Assembly: GCA_964392085.1 (NCBI GenBank)
Contig: CAYMOV010000151.1
Location: forward strand, 1 to 5,875
DNA from: CAYMOV01 sp964392085
Lineage (GTDB): Bacteria > Oederibacteriota > Muellerivitia > Muellerivitales > Muellerivitaceae
DNA: 5,875 nucleotides
Direction of reading: 5' to 3'
The first letter of the stretch is position 1. The number at the start of each line of letters is the position of its first letter. The notes below the pieces were generated by a model that had not been told where the DNA came from, ran no database searches, and saw only the letters and a program-made list of their open reading frames with translations. The translations under genes and the position numbers were made by a program. Shown here piece by piece: positions 5,123 to 5,875 of this stretch.

Positions 5123-5128
5123 TAAAAT
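5123..5128 (+). promoter_or_regulatory. Possible -10 element upstream of clpX
   Basis: TAAAAT matches the -10 consensus TATAAT at 5 of 6 positions and lies 49 bases before the clpX start, after the clpP-clpX hairpin. No recognisable -35 lies 16-18 bases upstream; that position is inside the hairpin stem. This is a weak call. Confidence 0.2.
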
Positions 5129-5177
5129 GCCTTCGGCCTAGTTTGGTTCCACCACGCCCAGACCCTTTGAGGTTTCC

Positions 5178-5875
<698 letters not shown>

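Overview
The window is a GC-rich bacterial chromosome segment with strong G/C preference at third codon positions. It looks like a draft or metagenome-derived scaffold, because it contains an exact run of 100 Ns at 2906-3005. It holds five protein genes and one tRNA gene, all of well-known families. The sequence alone does not fix the phylum. A tRNA-Leu/tig/clpP/clpX order occurs in several Gram-negative lineages (from memory, for example Deltaproteobacteria), but I would not place the organism on that basis.

Left part, minus strand (1-2432): glpD, an FAD-dependent glycerol-3-phosphate dehydrogenase (846-2432), is followed 105 bases downstream by trxB, thioredoxin reductase (740 down to 1, its C-terminal end cut off by the window). 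No convincing terminator separates them, and a candidate promoter lies directly before trxB, so trxB may have both read-through and its own transcription. Both are flavoproteins with Rossmann folds, but they work in different processes: glycerol catabolism feeding the quinone pool, and thiol redox balance.

Middle part (2433-3005): about 470 determined bases without a convincing protein gene, followed by the gap. The side next to glpD carries a candidate promoter, a palindrome and an inverted repeat with two alternative foldings in the presumed glpD leader. From about 2620 to 2905 the DNA is dense in perfect hairpins, including a terminator-like hairpin, three stems built from G-runs and C-runs, and a long-range pairing. 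I could not match it to any known structured RNA. Two copies of the first 11 bases of the downstream tRNA-Leu lie in it, one of them touching the gap.

Right part, plus strand (3006-5875): tRNA-Leu(UAG) with encoded CCA, then tig (trigger factor, GTG start), clpP (protease subunit) and clpX (unfoldase, cut by the window end). This is the conserved protein-quality-control cluster: trigger factor receives nascent chains at the ribosome, while ClpX unfolds substrates and feeds them into the ClpP barrel. tRNA to tig is 44 bases, tig to clpP 33 bases and clpP to clpX 126 bases; the last spacer holds a strong hairpin whose U-tract polarity points the wrong way for the plus-strand genes.

I found no mobile element, CRISPR array or defence system. 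The parts most worth a second look are the hairpin-rich region at 2620-2905 and the gap junction beside the tRNA.
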